Part shown: positions 49,901 through 61,966 of the stretch, one piece after another
How the letters are laid out: the number at the start of each line of letters is the position of its first letter
Position numbering within the stretch: position 1 is the first letter of the stretch
NCBI GenBank assembly: GCA_022747635.1
Contig: JAKTNV010000003.1
Coordinates: 52,454,857-52,518,856, forward strand
Source: Hetaerina americana
Lineage: Eukaryota; Arthropoda; Insecta; Odonata; Calopterygidae
Direction of reading: 5' to 3'
DNA length: 64,000 nt
Program-made: the position numbers and the translations under genes
The notes under the pieces: generated by a model
Told to the model about the DNA's origin: nothing
Seen by the model: only the letters and a program-made list of their open reading frames with translations
The model's database searches: none

Positions 49901-51689
49901 ATGCTATTTGTACTCCTGTTTATCTATAATTCTTACAGTTAGTCAGGGTGAAGGGATCCAAGTGTACTACTAGTGAAAACACACAAATCAAATTGGGTTT
50001 GAGAAATTGTGCGCAACATTATACCTCAATCAATGAAATAATAAGTCCACGTATATTCAGAGTCCGATTAATTTTCGATACTTTATTATTTAGCACGGCC
50101 TCTTACATTGATCGTATTAGTTATCGAGGAGAATATTTCCCTACAGGGTTCATTTTAATCATTTAGACTACTTATTCCAGTCACACACAGTGATAATATA
50201 GGATGAAACGGATGACTCAGCGGTAAAATAAGGTCGAATTTAGCGAATTCATAGCGGAAGGTTTAGTAGAGGTAAATTTTCTACATTCTATTTCTTCCAT
50301 TCTGTTCACGAATCAGTCTGATATTTGAATTCGCTGCCAGATGTTACAACTTGCAGGTCCTGCCCGTCCGCTGCGAAGCCCGGAAACTTTGCCTTTATAC
50401 TATTTTTCTCTGAACTCAATTATTCTTTAACTGTTGGTTTCCTAATCCAAGCAAAATAACCCATGATTTTTGTTTGAATGTGCCTTATACAATGAACAAT
50501 TGATTTAAAGGCATGTTCTCTGTAAGGCACTAAATTTGACCATTATGGGACATTATATAATAACTTTTTTGTTCATTCGTGGCTAAACGTTTCATTGATA
50601 GGAACGGATTCTTGACAAATTATATTTATTGAAATTCAAATTTCTGCTGGAGAATTAAGTTTCAAGCTAAATGAAAAATGATTGTACTGTGTTGATTTTA
50701 GCATACTTTATTATAAATTAAATAGTGAATACAATCAGTGTTATTTAACAGAACTCCGTCTGCACTTCTTAACATATTTTTCCCTGCTTGCAGAAAAATG
50801 ATAATTAGTCTAGGAGTAATTTTGGTGGAATGTTTTGGGAAATATTGATGTGAATATTATGAAAAGTTTGCAATAAAGGATAGTGAAAGTTAGTTTAAAG
50901 GAAAATTAAGGTTTTAACAAGCCTAAGAGAAAATGTGATGGTTCAATGGTCCTATAACGTTTGAGATTGAATGGATAGACGGGTGTTGAGAAAGGTGCAC
51001 GTCGTGTGACAAAGCTCATGGAATGGAGGGAAAAAGAAAATAATTTATAATTATATGAAAATCTGAGTTTAATAGTAACACTTTATGATTTATAAATCTC
51101 AGTAGATCAATTTTTCTAATAACATATGAACATAGAATTTTCCGTATAGTTTACATGATGAGAAGGAAAATATATTTTGTGCAGGGAAAGGCGAAAACAT
51201 TCTAAATTGCGTCAATTAATGTTATAATGCTACACCTCACGATGGTTATTATGGAAATAGATAGTGAAAAATCATCTTCTTGCACTCTGATTCTCGTGTT
51301 CCAAGTGAACGATAATAATTTCCATACAAAAAAAAACCCTCATTAGTCACTAACGTTTCCAATTTTTTAGCATAGCGTTTCCAATGAGCAATGATAACGA
51401 TTTTTTTCTATCTTCTTAAAAGTTATCTGCAACTAGCATGATCCAACAAAGTTACTTTAAAGCAGGATTATACCCTGTTCTTATAGTTTGCCCCGTTAAA
51501 AGTTTTGAAGTCACATCGAGAAGTGCGTAGGAAATATCGTTGTACTTTTCGTGAACTTTCGAAATCCTCTGTGGACTTCAAAGTTGGAGCGTAGGGCGAT
51601 CAGTCATTTTCGGCAAACTATCGCGGCGTATAGGGATGTACTACGAAAAGAAACAACTTCAAGGTATTCACGAGGGGAATGCTAGCAGC
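46916..51689. other. AT-rich intronic sequence with two GC-richer patches
   Basis: Patches at about 46930-47330 (purine-rich) and 48165-48345 (GC/CpG-rich, for example CCGCCATCCGCGCCGCG) interrupt AT-rich DNA. Neither shows a domain or a transposon end that I can name. No genes are recognised. Confidence 0.4.
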
Positions 51690-52020
51690 GGCCAATAAGA
51701 TGGAAGGGACGAAAGGTGATGAAAGATGCAAGAAGTGGTCGCCAAACAGCGTCGTGGAATACAAATCGGAAGTAACGAAATGGATCCCGCTGATGGACTG
51801 GGGAGGAAACTCGGAAGGGAAGTGTGAGTGAAAAGGTAAGTCGCCGCAGGGACAAAGGGGGGAATTGTACGGGAGGGAACGAACGTGGGACCCGAAGTGG
51901 GGAAAGATACTTGAGAAATGATGGAGGGAAAGCTCGTGAAGGCCGTGGAAGGGAAAGGACGAGGGGAAGAGGAGTGAAGGACGGAGTGCGCGTGTTGGCA
52001 ACGAAAGAGAAAGTGATGGA
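51690..52020. other. Purine-rich island
   Basis: The plus strand is G/A-rich. A 232-codon minus frame (52380-51682) spans it and its AT-rich right flank. Its composition tracks the local bias (F/P/S/L/R) and no domain is visible, so it is not called a gene. Confidence 0.5.
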
Positions 52021-52795
52021 AAATGCACGGTGAAAACCTTTCAACTCCCTCAGTATCCTCCTCGAGCTCCCCCTACATACGTCCATACACTCGTTCGTCA
52101 CCGCATTTAACTCCCCCGTAATCGATAAAAATGCTGAGGGTGGAACTTCGACTTTTGCCCTCCTCCACGCATTATCAGAGGTGCCAACATTATTTGCAAC
52201 CATTCCGATCACCACTTTCTTCCCTGCGTAATTATAGGCCACTACGCTGACGTGGAAACATTTATAATGAACGAGATTACAGTAAAAATATGTTTGAATA
52301 GGGTATGAGCGGTTTAAGAAAATGAAGAAAACACTATTAAGATGACAGAATTGGATGGCACAGTTCCTCATCCTGAGCATAATTAAACTGTGGCTATAAA
52401 TGCACAGTCTTAAAGAAATTTAGTCTTAAAGTGGAACCTAAAAAAAATATATATAACAATTACTCAACCCACACACACAAATTGGCTTTCCAGAACATAT
52501 AAAACTACAAACTGAATGATTAAGAGGGAAATAATAAGAAAAAATCCTGAGCTATAGAATGAAGTCAATGTTTGTAGATTTTGGCAAAGTTCTTCATGGA
52601 ATAAGGTGAAGAAACATTTAGATTATGACTTATTTGGCCATAGCAAAAGCAAAATTACACGAGTAACAACTTATATTTCGTTGATTCCAGCAAGAGAAAA
52701 TATAGAAAATGGATCCAAAAAAATTCAAAAAATTTATTTTTTTAAGTGTACGTTCGGTACTATAGACTTAAGTGTTTTAAATCTATCCTAAATAT

Positions 52796-52962
52796 GAGGG
52801 TAAAAAATAACAGAAACTTTACCCTTACACACACTTTTAATGTACCAACCATGTGTTCGATGCTGCGCATCATCATCAGGTGATGAGGAGCATCGAAACC
52901 ATGGTTGGTACATTAACAGTGTGTGTAAGGGTAAAGTTTCTTTTATTTTTTACCCTAATCAT
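52796..52962. repeat. Long imperfect inverted repeat; likely paired PLE-type tails (family D)
   Basis: Arms of about 80 bp (52796-52875 and 52880-52960) are close reverse complements, with a centre of a few bases. Both arms share AACTTTACCCTTACACACAC-type sequence. At the centre the minus strand reads CTGATGA, one T, GATGC-GCA-GCATC (stem 52859-52871), then GAAC. The plus arm ends in CATCGAAACC. This is the same layout as the paired Penelope-like tails at 57.8-58.9 kb: a GATGA box, a hairpin, then GAA(A). No coding part remains, so the PLE assignment is inferred from architecture. Confidence 0.6.
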
Positions 52963-55900
52963 GAAGAAATACCACAAAGTTAAGCCTGAAACTGTTAACT
53001 CGATCCCAAAGGGCAAAGGGGTGCCTTATAATCATATAAAATAAATTAATAGCCTGCAAAATAAGCTGTGCAACCGTAATTAAGCGTGACTTAACAACCA
53101 ATGAACGAGCATACAAATGGAGTTCCTCCACGAGGAAAATACTATCAATACCTCTTCAAATTAACCCAATTGCTATATTACATAAGGAAAATTTCCCTTA
53201 GTACTTCAATTAGATCCTCCTTTCTTTGGTGTATTGTCAAACTTTTCTAATATTGTCTATTTATGCCTGTACTCCTTTCGAATTCATTTGGACTTATGTT
53301 GATGGCGATCTACTTATTTCTCCTTTATTGAAGGATGTTGCCTAAAATTTTCTCCCTTGATGTTCTTTTTCCTTCTTAGTTTATCCTTTCTCCTTTTGTC
53401 TCTCCATCAAGTTTTATTCATTCGTTTCTCCCACCTCGTTTCAAATTATCTTCTTGGATTTGTCCGAATACAATGGATGCCAACATTGTGGAAGGAGGCT
53501 CTTAGTCGCCTTAAGTCACACCAAGGGGCGGAGTAATAGGCAGAAGGATTGGTGCGACTGAGTGGGGATGACGTCAAGGGGGCGGCAGGTACACCGCCCA
53601 CCAATGAGTGTCACGCCAAAGAAGGAATGCACAGAGCGAGAGGGAAAAAGGAGTTTAGATATTAAGAATTTTGGCAGAGAATCCCTCGGCGTCTCCAGTT
53701 AACAGCCCCAAAACTCACCACAGAGGAAATCAGGATGCAATGAATTCAATCATCCATCACCGAGGAAAATTCTAAATCTAATCATGGAACTTAGAGGAAT
53801 ACTAGATAATTTTTTTTATTTAGTGTTTTTTTTTGAAATTCCTAATGGGCATTAGGCATTGAAGACAAATTGAATTTACCGAGAAAAATGGTTTAGTCTT
53901 CTGTAAGTTTCCCCACCCTCACTGCGTTCAACTTTGAAATATTTACATATAGGTAACTTTCATCACATACAGCCTGTATCTTCCATTATCTTCGACCTCA
54001 GCCAGTATGAACAAACTGTCTCCGTGTTATCTCTTTTAATGTCGGATGGATATTCAAAATTCAGCGAATCATGCATATCAATGCAAGGCCATTTTCATAA
54101 ACAAATTCACATTGATATGACTTCCCTCACTTTTAAGAAAAATTTACAAACAGTGTTAATTATGACATGCATAATGAATTTCATAACCAACGCCATCAAA
54201 TACTATGTAGCACACTAGAGAAATTTTCGCCTTAGAAAAATTTCGGCCTACCTTTTTAGGAAGTGCTGAAGACGATTATCAAAGTAATTCAAATGAATAC
54301 CGGAAGCTTTAAGGATGAAAGTGAAAGACCTTTATTTTGTGTATACCCCTAGTGGCCGCAAATATCGTAGGGAAAAATATTATTTTAATTATCCGTGCGG
54401 CATCAGTAGATGATTTCACGTAAAATCCATCACAAGAAGGTGTCTATTAAAGTCGTATATTTTGAACATCTTAATTTTTTAAGTTTTTTCTTACCTTGAT
54501 CGTAATCTCAGCCAACCAATTTTATTTATTTTCAAACATTTGCCATGTTTTCTATTGTTCACTAACATTTTTAGCAGCCTTTTTGTTATTATTTAAGACT
54601 ATTAAGGACCTACTTTGGAGTTAATGAAGAGTTTATTTTGTTTGCCTTATTTATATATGTCTCAATGACTTGCCTGTCGACCAATGCTGAACGTATTGAT
54701 ATTTCTGCCATCATTATTTAAATATTAGGCGTACAGTTAGTAGACATTGATGGTAGGTTTCTTCCCACGCATAACATAGTTAATAACCGTTTTCCTTATT
54801 AAAAATAAATGAGCTCTCTCGATTATTTCTTGGATCAGGCAAAGATAATTTTCATAAATCTCTGACAAAACTTTAACCTCATTGAGGTATATCGTGCCAC
54901 AGTCCTAACATTAGAAGACATCTCAACTGAAAAATAAAACTGAACACCTGTCTTCCATTTTGGCTAATTTTGTATTTCAGAAATTAGATCTCTCCGTGAT
55001 AGGTCCGGAATTCTCAAAATGCATTCACGATGAGGTACATTTAATTCGGATCCCGAGGGATTCAGAGTATGATGCCTCCTGTAACCTTGACAGGAATTCA
55101 CTTGGCAGCTAATCATATTAAGTGAAGTAGACCTGCCAGCATCATAACAATTTAGGTACGTCTGTTGAAGGAATCTCTCAACATTTTTTTTTCTCTTAAA
55201 ATTGATTTGGTTTGTTGAAAATTTCCTATAATTTTTATCATTTTACTGAGTCATGAATTATTCCACATGAGTGCAACAATTGGTATCGAAATATATCACA
55301 TGATTATTTAGCTCATGAATGAAGCAGAAACGATTTTGTACTTCTGAACTCATCATCAGTAATATAAAACGTAAAAATGCGGTATGCGTTGCGAATATAA
55401 AGTAGATAATAACGCTAAATGCTGTCGTACACTAAAATATAGCAACTTCTAAATCATAGAAGGCAATGTTATCGCAATATAATAATGTTCTCCTGATATA
55501 ATGAAGAATTATTATTTTAGTTATTTGTGAAAACATAATTTGACAAATAATGTCAAGATTACAGCATTTTATGAACCATTTCATGGGTTTGTCAGTGAGT
55601 ACAAACAATTAAGTCAGCTAAGTTCTAAATTGTGTTTAAATTAATGTGAAACGATTTTTATCAAAACTGAAGAATTGAATATGTTATCATTAAGTTTTTC
55701 ATCTATTCCCTTCTCTCGATTTTATTTTGTATATGGACCTTAAATATATTTAGCAAAATCCATTTATAAATTAACAAATTAAAAAGCTAACAAATTCGTA
55801 AACACGCACATTGATAGTCCTTTCCATGTACGTCATAAGAAGGTTGTAATTGAAGCCTCTGTATCAGAGATGTTTTTTCCCTGCGATTAATCTTATTCGG

Positions 55901-56180
55901 ACATAGTTCATATAACCCGTAACCTAAGAAAGTAATAATAAAACCCGACATCCCCTTGCATAGCCTGTGGCGGCGCAAACCATGATTTTGCCAATGTGGG
56001 TGTTACTTACGATGGTATCTGCGCAGTTATCCAATCGATGTGAGGGCACTTCTGTCAAAAACAATTACTCCGGTCTTTCTCGCCCCTTGGGATAAAAAGG
56101 AAGAAGTTCGAGGAAGGTTGTAGGATGTGATGCGCAAAAATTAAAAACCTTTCCACGTTCATTCGTAATTGATTTCTGGG
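52963..56180. other. AT-rich intronic sequence
   Basis: One GC-richer patch lies at about 53480-53640. A lone minus-strand TACTGATGATGAGTTC motif lies near 55337-55360 and resembles the tail motif of the PLE families, but no UTR match supports it. No genes are recognised. Confidence 0.4.
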
Positions 56181-56189
56181 CCCTTTATT

Positions 56190-56400
56190 CCTCTCAACGG
56201 CCTCCTTAGCTACGGATGCACCCCAGCATAAGATTCCCAAGGCTCTACCTCCCCTCACCAACTCCCCCGCGTCGCTCTCCCGATTTCTACCCACGCAGGA
56301 CCAATGCTCAATCTCTTCCCACAACCCAGTCCCATCTCGTTCCACTCTTTCATTCACCCCCGATCCCCTCCCCCCACTGCCAACCCACGTCGGGGCCCGT
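56190..56400. other. Pyrimidine-rich island
   Basis: A short C/T-rich plus-strand patch with CpG and no coding pattern. Confidence 0.45.
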
Positions 56401-56542
56401 CAGGTAATTACCACTTTGAGGAACTTGGCTCCAGTGATGTGATTATCCCGAGGGTAACCAAATAAAACTGAGCAGCGTTTACAGGCGACTGAAAGAGCGA
56501 GGGAAGATGGAAAAGGGCTTATAAATGTGTCTATGTGTGTGA

Positions 56543-56655
<113 letters not shown>

Positions 56656-56709
56656 AAGGAGAGTGTTTGTTTGTATGTATGTAATTTGTTTACTTTTTTG
56701 CTGTCATAG

Positions 56710-57700
56710 AAACAGAATTTTTCCAACTATGCCAGCAGGATACTTTTGCAAGAACACTATTGTATTCAGAATTGCCGAGATGTTATACGTAGAATACATC
56801 AAGGAAAGTCTTTTGTAGAAGAAAAATGGGCAACTTTGATCCTGAGAATAATATTTATTCATGTGACGCATTGGGCCGAGTCTACACAGTCCATCCTAAC
56901 AACGCCGAATGTTATTTTTTAAGAATGCTTCTACATACCATTAGAGGACCTCGCTCATTTGCAGAATTAAGAACGGTAAACGGAGAAATATGTGAGACAT
57001 TCAGAGAAGCTTGCCAGAATTTAGGGTTGCTAGAAGGAGATCAACACTGGGATGACTCATTGCGAGAGACCAGTTTGATTTCTCTTCCAGGACAAATCCG
57101 AATTTTGTTTGCCATCATAATAACCTCCTGTAATCCATCTAACCCAAAAACAATATGGGAAAAATATAAAGAATCAATGAGTGAGGATATACTGGCTAAA
57201 GTTCGAAGTGAAAATCCTACATTGGATATTAGGTTTAACTCCAACATTTTTAATAAAACTTTGATTATTTTGGAGGAAAAGTGTATCACCATGGTTAACA
57301 AGACTTTAGTGGAACTCGGTCTTTTTGCACCTGTATAAGATCAACAGGGTGTATTTTATCCAGATTATATACGTGAAACTAGCTACAATGTCTTAGACTT
57401 AGAAGCATACATCGCGGATAAAAAGCCACTTCTTAATGAAGATCAGAAATTCGCGTACGAAACAATAATGGATCAAGTAGATAAACAAGAATGAGGTATC
57501 ATTTTTCTTGATGCTGCTGGTGGCACGGGAAAAACATTTTTAATTAATTTAGTTCTCGCTGAAATCAGGGTTCATGGAGAAATCGCTCTAGCCGTTGCAT
57601 CTTCAGGTATTGCAGCGACATTAATGGAAGGAGGAAGAACAGCCCACTCTGCCCTTAAGTTGCCACTTAATATTTCCCGACAAGAAAATCCCACATGCTA

Positions 57701-57701
<1 letters not shown>
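56710..57701 (+). pseudogene. Helitron PIF1-like helicase fragment
   Basis: One plus-strand frame, from about 56712 to 57701, reads TEFFQLCQQDTFARTLLYSE, then DALGRVYTVHPNNAECYFLR, RTVNGEICETFREACQNLGL, KESMSEDILAKVRSENPTLD, and the Walker A box DAAGGTGKTFL (GGTGKT codons 57519-57536), then ASSGIAATLMEGGRTAHSAL and KLPLNI. These are the linker and PIF1-family helicase start of Helitron/Helitron-like Rep-Hel proteins. The frame is interrupted by in-frame stops (after RCYT, after FAPV and after DKQE) but shows no frameshift. The rolling-circle Rep domain and the rest of the helicase are missing. The right end stops abruptly at ENPTC and the (TA)n at 57702, where a cluster of PLE tails begins. 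Confidence 0.93.

Positions 57702-57776
<75 letters not shown>
57702..57776. repeat. (TA)n between Helitron fragment and PLE-C tail
   Basis: About 37 pure TA units. Confidence 0.95.
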
Positions 57777-57956
57777 CACTTGAACGGCACAATGAAATTC
57801 GAAAATATAAATAGAAAACTCGTAAAAAGACACACTTCAGAAAGTTTAAGCAGAAAAGCGAAGTAAAGGCCGAAAGCTCAACCTCTCTGAAACGTGAGTC
57901 TACTTTTACGTGTTTTCTATCAATATGTTTGTGTTCTATTGTACCACCCAAATTTT
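57777..57956. repeat. Paired, diverged PLE-type tails (family C)
   Basis: The left arm, read on the minus strand (about 57845 to 57777), contains TTTTTACGAGTTTTCTATTT and ends CAAGTGTTATATA into (TA)n. The right arm on the plus strand (about 57880-57956) contains a diverged match (TTTTACGTGTTTTCTATC). The centre holds AAAGGCCGAAAGCTCAACC, a hairpin/GAAA-type motif common in Penelope-like tails. The AAGTGTTATA terminus is shared with PLE-A. No coding sequence remains, so family membership is inferred. Confidence 0.6.
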
Positions 57957-57991
57957 ACATTGGTCTTGTGGGCGTTTCTACATCATTGATC

Positions 57992-58099
57992 AGGAAAAGC
58001 AATCATACAACGTCTTAAAGGATAGAAACAGTGAATTTCGTGGCACGCATAGCCAAAAGGAGATAAGCTACATTGGCCATGTTTTATGATTGCTTTTCC
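57992..58099. repeat. Short inverted repeat
   Basis: AGGAAAAGCAATCATA at 57992 is repeated in reverse complement ending at about 58099, giving a stem of about 16 bp with a ~75-base loop. No function is apparent. Confidence 0.7.
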
Positions 58100-58203
58100 T
58101 TCAGTCATTTCCTCTTGTGTCGTCCATTTCTCCTTTGGTGGGCGAAACAGCTCCCTAACGCCATCTCCTGTTCAAAGAATTTTGGCTCTTGGTTACATAA
58201 CCC

Positions 58204-58208
<5 letters not shown>

Positions 58209-58268
<60 letters not shown>
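58209..58268. repeat. (TA)n at the 3' end of a PLE-B tail
   Basis: About 30 pure TA units abut the minus-strand PLE-B tail. Confidence 0.95.
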
Positions 58269-58270
<2 letters not shown>

Positions 58271-58554
58271 TGATTTTGTCGATGTTACACGGAAGTGTTG
58301 AATAATAAATTGGACAGCAACAACGATATAGAAACACAAAAAAATCACTCATCACTCACACGTTATTTCTTGATCATTTCGACGGAACTCTGTTCCGTCT
58401 TCATCGGAAGATATAGAGGTAATTATTATTCATTTTTACTAAATATTATTATGAGTAATGGTTATGTATTATTATTATATTACTTGTATATCTTCCGATG
58501 AAGACGGAGCAGAGTTCCGTCGAAATGATCAAGACAACGTGTGAGTAATCTTTT

Positions 58555-58556
<2 letters not shown>
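58269..58556. mobile_element. Head-to-head pair of PLE-B tails
   Basis: A minus-strand tail (58269 to about 58420) matches the UTR of the PLE-B copy at 6685-6830 (ACACGGAAGTG, ATATAGAAACACAAAAAAA, CACTCACACGTTATTTCTTG). A shorter plus-strand tail (58485-58556) is its inverted partner. Each has the box CCGATGA, one A, a GACGGA/TCCGTC hairpin and GAAA (minus: core 58407-58401, stem 58399-58381; plus: core 58495-58501, stem 58503-58521, GAAA 58522-58525). The outer ends run into (TA)n on both sides. No coding sequence remains. Confidence 0.85.

Positions 58557-58636
<80 letters not shown>
58557..58636. repeat. (TA)n shared between PLE-B and PLE-A tail pairs
   Basis: About 40 TA units lie between the right end of the PLE-B pair and the left end of the PLE-A pair. 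Confidence 0.95.
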
Positions 58637-58637
<1 letters not shown>

Positions 58638-58918
58638 CACTTAGCACTAGTGGACACAAACAAAAACACACAGAAACACACAAAAAAGAGACCCACTAAT
58701 TTTCGAATTTTCGGTGGTTGTGACCACCTTCAACAAGGAAGATAGGGACAGAACTGTCAAGTTCTCTCCCTCTCTTCCTTGATAAAGGTGGTCACGACCA
58801 CCGAAAATTCAAAAAATAGTGAGTCTCTTTTTTGTGTGTTTCTGTGTGTGTTTGTCTGTGTCCACTAGTGCTAAGTGTTATACATCATTATTAACGTCCA
58901 TGAGACTTTCAAAAAGTG
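58637..58918. mobile_element. Head-to-head pair of PLE-A tails
   Basis: The minus-strand tail (58637 to about 58755) and plus-strand tail (about 58765-58918) both match the last ~130-150 bp of the PLE-A 3' UTR. This includes the GGTGG/CCACC-type hairpin followed by GAAA and the GTCCACTAGTGCTAAGTGTT end. They are joined 5'-to-5' with only a few bases between. The right tail has the longer terminus (TTTCAAAAAGTGTTATA) also seen at 22865-22895. Both outer ends are (TA)n. Confidence 0.9.

Positions 58919-58977
<59 letters not shown>
58919..58977. repeat. (TA)n at right end of the PLE-tail cluster
   Basis: About 29 TA units. A 12-bp palindrome GCGCATATGCGC follows at about 58983. Confidence 0.95.
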
Positions 58978-58982
<5 letters not shown>

Positions 58983-61966
58983 GCGCATATGCGCATTGAC
59001 GTGTTTGTGTGTACCATTACGTAAGGGAGGCATTATAAGAAAGGTGTGTGTAGGATAGAAAAGATAGTCGACGAGTTGACGGATTCCGCTGCAGAATACT
59101 TACAGGAGACGATGACGGGAACATAGAAAAGATCTTGGAAGAGTATCTTCTAGATTGAAAGAAGTGATTTTCCGGTGCGTTTTGCCAAACGGTGGGGGAA
59201 TGAGGGAAGAGAAATTGTTCCCAAGACTACGGGGGTTTCCTGAAATTTGGAGATCTTCTAAATGAAATGAGAATGCTGCCAAAAATACGCTTCCGTTTAT
59301 GCATGAAAAGTTTCGTGGATAATAAGGGTGGGTTAAGTTATAATACCGGGAATTTTGTCCTCCGATCTACTTGGAAAAATTCTTCCAGATAATCAGGGAA
59401 ACTTATCGAGAATTTCATCTACTTTAGAGTAGCGTCAATTCCTTGGCGTAAAAAATAAAAAAAAAATAATTTTGTGGCGTAGGTTTAATATGACATTTTC
59501 AGAAATCGATATTTTGCGAAACTTGATTTGTATTCCAAAATGGCTCCGTAGATGGGTAAAATGTAAAGGTAACTCTTAACTCTGTCATTATTAGCAATGT
59601 TGTTGAATCCACCCAGGAATTGATTTTTTTCTACTTTTATCAGTTAAGATTACAATTTAATGGAAAAATTATCACTTTAAAAGGTGGCTATTTTAATTCT
59701 GTCAATTTCAGCTCTCCTTGCTTTCGTATTCCACGATATTAGTTAAGGGTCTCTCTCATCAATAGACACTCTTCACTCCCCTTTTGTGTGCCTTCTACGG
59801 AATTCTATATCTCTCCAATTCAATTCAATACAATCTGCTTTACTACTTAAATTTGAAGAGTTTTTTGAAGGGTTAACAAAAATCAATAAGCAGTGGGAAA
59901 TATTTCTCACGCTGATATAATTATGTAAGAGTTACCGTCTTGGTTTGGTTATAAGGTTTTTAAGAAGAAGGAATAATTATTATCCTGCGGAATCGGCTCG
60001 GATAAAAATTTAGTCTTGAAATGGATCAAATATTAGCTTACTTTGGAGGGGTGTGAAATATAAATAACCGTTAAGGTAGTTATTTTCATTTCAATTCAAC
60101 CAAAAATCCATCTCGGAAATATGAAAATCTTCTCTCAAAAACTGAAAATTTGCATAGTGTACAAATCATAAATCGTATATATCTTGAATATCTTCGTATC
60201 AGGAACGCGAATACATGTGGCACTATAGAGAAATCTATATTTGTTGACCTGCAATTTACATAGAGAAGATTTGGTCATGTTTTTTTTCTGATATAATTGA
60301 GGTAGAGTACCTGCGAACTCAATGCAAGGCGATTGCCACTTATTTACCATCACTAATTGCCATATGGCTCTGTCAGAGTGTAATTAGTTTCGAATGTGTG
60401 CAGAGAAGCCGTAACCGGAGGAGGCTAACGTCGATAATTGTCCGCTGATATAGTGTAGAGTGGCTTCTAGGGTGACGAGAGTGGGTCGGATATAGGCCAA
60501 GAACTTGAAGCCTTTGAGGGTGAGCTCGGTGAGGCCTATGAGCCGACTTTGGTAGGAAGCCAATAGTCGACTTCCCCATCTCTGTTTCCAACTCGACAAA
60601 TGGCGACCGAAAATGAGTGCAGGGTTGTATTAAAAGTTCCTGATATAGTTAATCCAGATCGCACTCGAAATATCATTAAACATTATTTTTATGTACTTTG
60701 CATCCCAGGTCTCCAATGTATGTGTTGTTAGAGCAAATCCGTTATTATAACCCTCACGAGATCTGAAATGACCAAATCTTCTATAACATGGCTAACGCGT
60801 AATGATTTTGGCTGTTGTTTTAAGTCTCTCAAAGAAGTCTATCAGTCCTCTAACATCAATTTTTCCACTTCAAAGCAACGTACGTTTTTCTATAGTTGGA
60901 ATACAATTTTTCTTCTTTTTCCTGTGTACAAACGATACAGATGTGTAAATTCCAGAGTAAACGGTTCATTTTCACCAACGTTATCAGGGCTTAGTATTAT
61001 AATGTATCTGACTGAAATTGAAAATAAACATGTGGAAAAGCCAAGTTGTTTATTCTTCAATTTCAATACAAAAAATTTTCCACCAAGTCACGCTGGACTC
61101 TGTTTTATTTAATGTATCTGATTTGAGGTAATTACTTCTTTTACCTTTTCCTAAGTTAAGGGTGGAGTGCGCATGCAAACTGACTGAACTTTGCAAAAGG
61201 TAAGACCTACCCTTATTTTGAAATTGAAATACGAGCGTACTCGTAATAACATGAATTCGTTAAAATTCTATAAAGTATACGTATATGTTGTATATATTTG
61301 GAATAGTCAGGGATAAGGCGTAATGAGTCGTGAGTGTGTATATTCCTCGCACCTCTTACATTGATTCTTTCGAAAGACATTTGGTGTATTCTTGGAGTTA
61401 ATCATATGATAAACAATATCACGATTTTGATTGCAAATCGGAACGGAGAGCAGTATAGGAAGAGAAAAACTCACTAATTGCATTGCTCACAACCATAGTA
61501 AAAATGTAACGGAGAAGATATTTCAGTCCTTCTTTTGTTTAATTTATCCAAAGTGAAGATAAAAAAAAACCTTAGTTAAATCAAGTTAATAATTACTTTA
61601 AAAACATTGTAATGATGTCAGTACAGTTTGATTAACTGCCCATCACAGTATTTACTGCAAGATACATTAGTTTTAATTCAATTCTATTGAATATTTAAAT
61701 AAAATTTAGTGATTATTACGCTAGTAGATTTGAAGTAAATAATTACTGTTATAATTATTATTTCTAGTTTCATGTAATTAGGGTGCTTCATTTGGGTAGC
61801 GCATAACTCCACATTTCATTTATTTTTAATTCGTAATTACGATTTTGGATATAAACAAACCACCATGATGCTAGATCGTCACAACGTGGGACGGAGACAT
61901 ATTTGTAAAATGCGTGGACGGCAAGCAGCCATGTGACAAGCAACCTCTCCATTTCCTTTCTCTTAC
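58978..61966. other. AT-rich intronic sequence
   Basis: No transposon or coding feature is recognised. A slightly GC-richer patch at about 60370-60610 has two overlapping ~70-codon minus frames without family patterns. The remainder of the Helitron helicase was looked for here and not found. Confidence 0.45.

Noticed and set aside
51682..52380. 232-codon minus frame
   Set aside because: Composition follows a purine-rich island and its AT-rich flank. No motif, splice support or family resemblance.
55330..55365. Fifth Penelope-type tail from a lone CTGATGATGAGTTC motif on the minus strand
   Set aside because: The hairpin is degenerate and no UTR, partner tail or TA tract supports it.
57992..58099. 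Miniature transposon from the 16-bp inverted repeat
   Set aside because: No target duplication and no second copy in the window.
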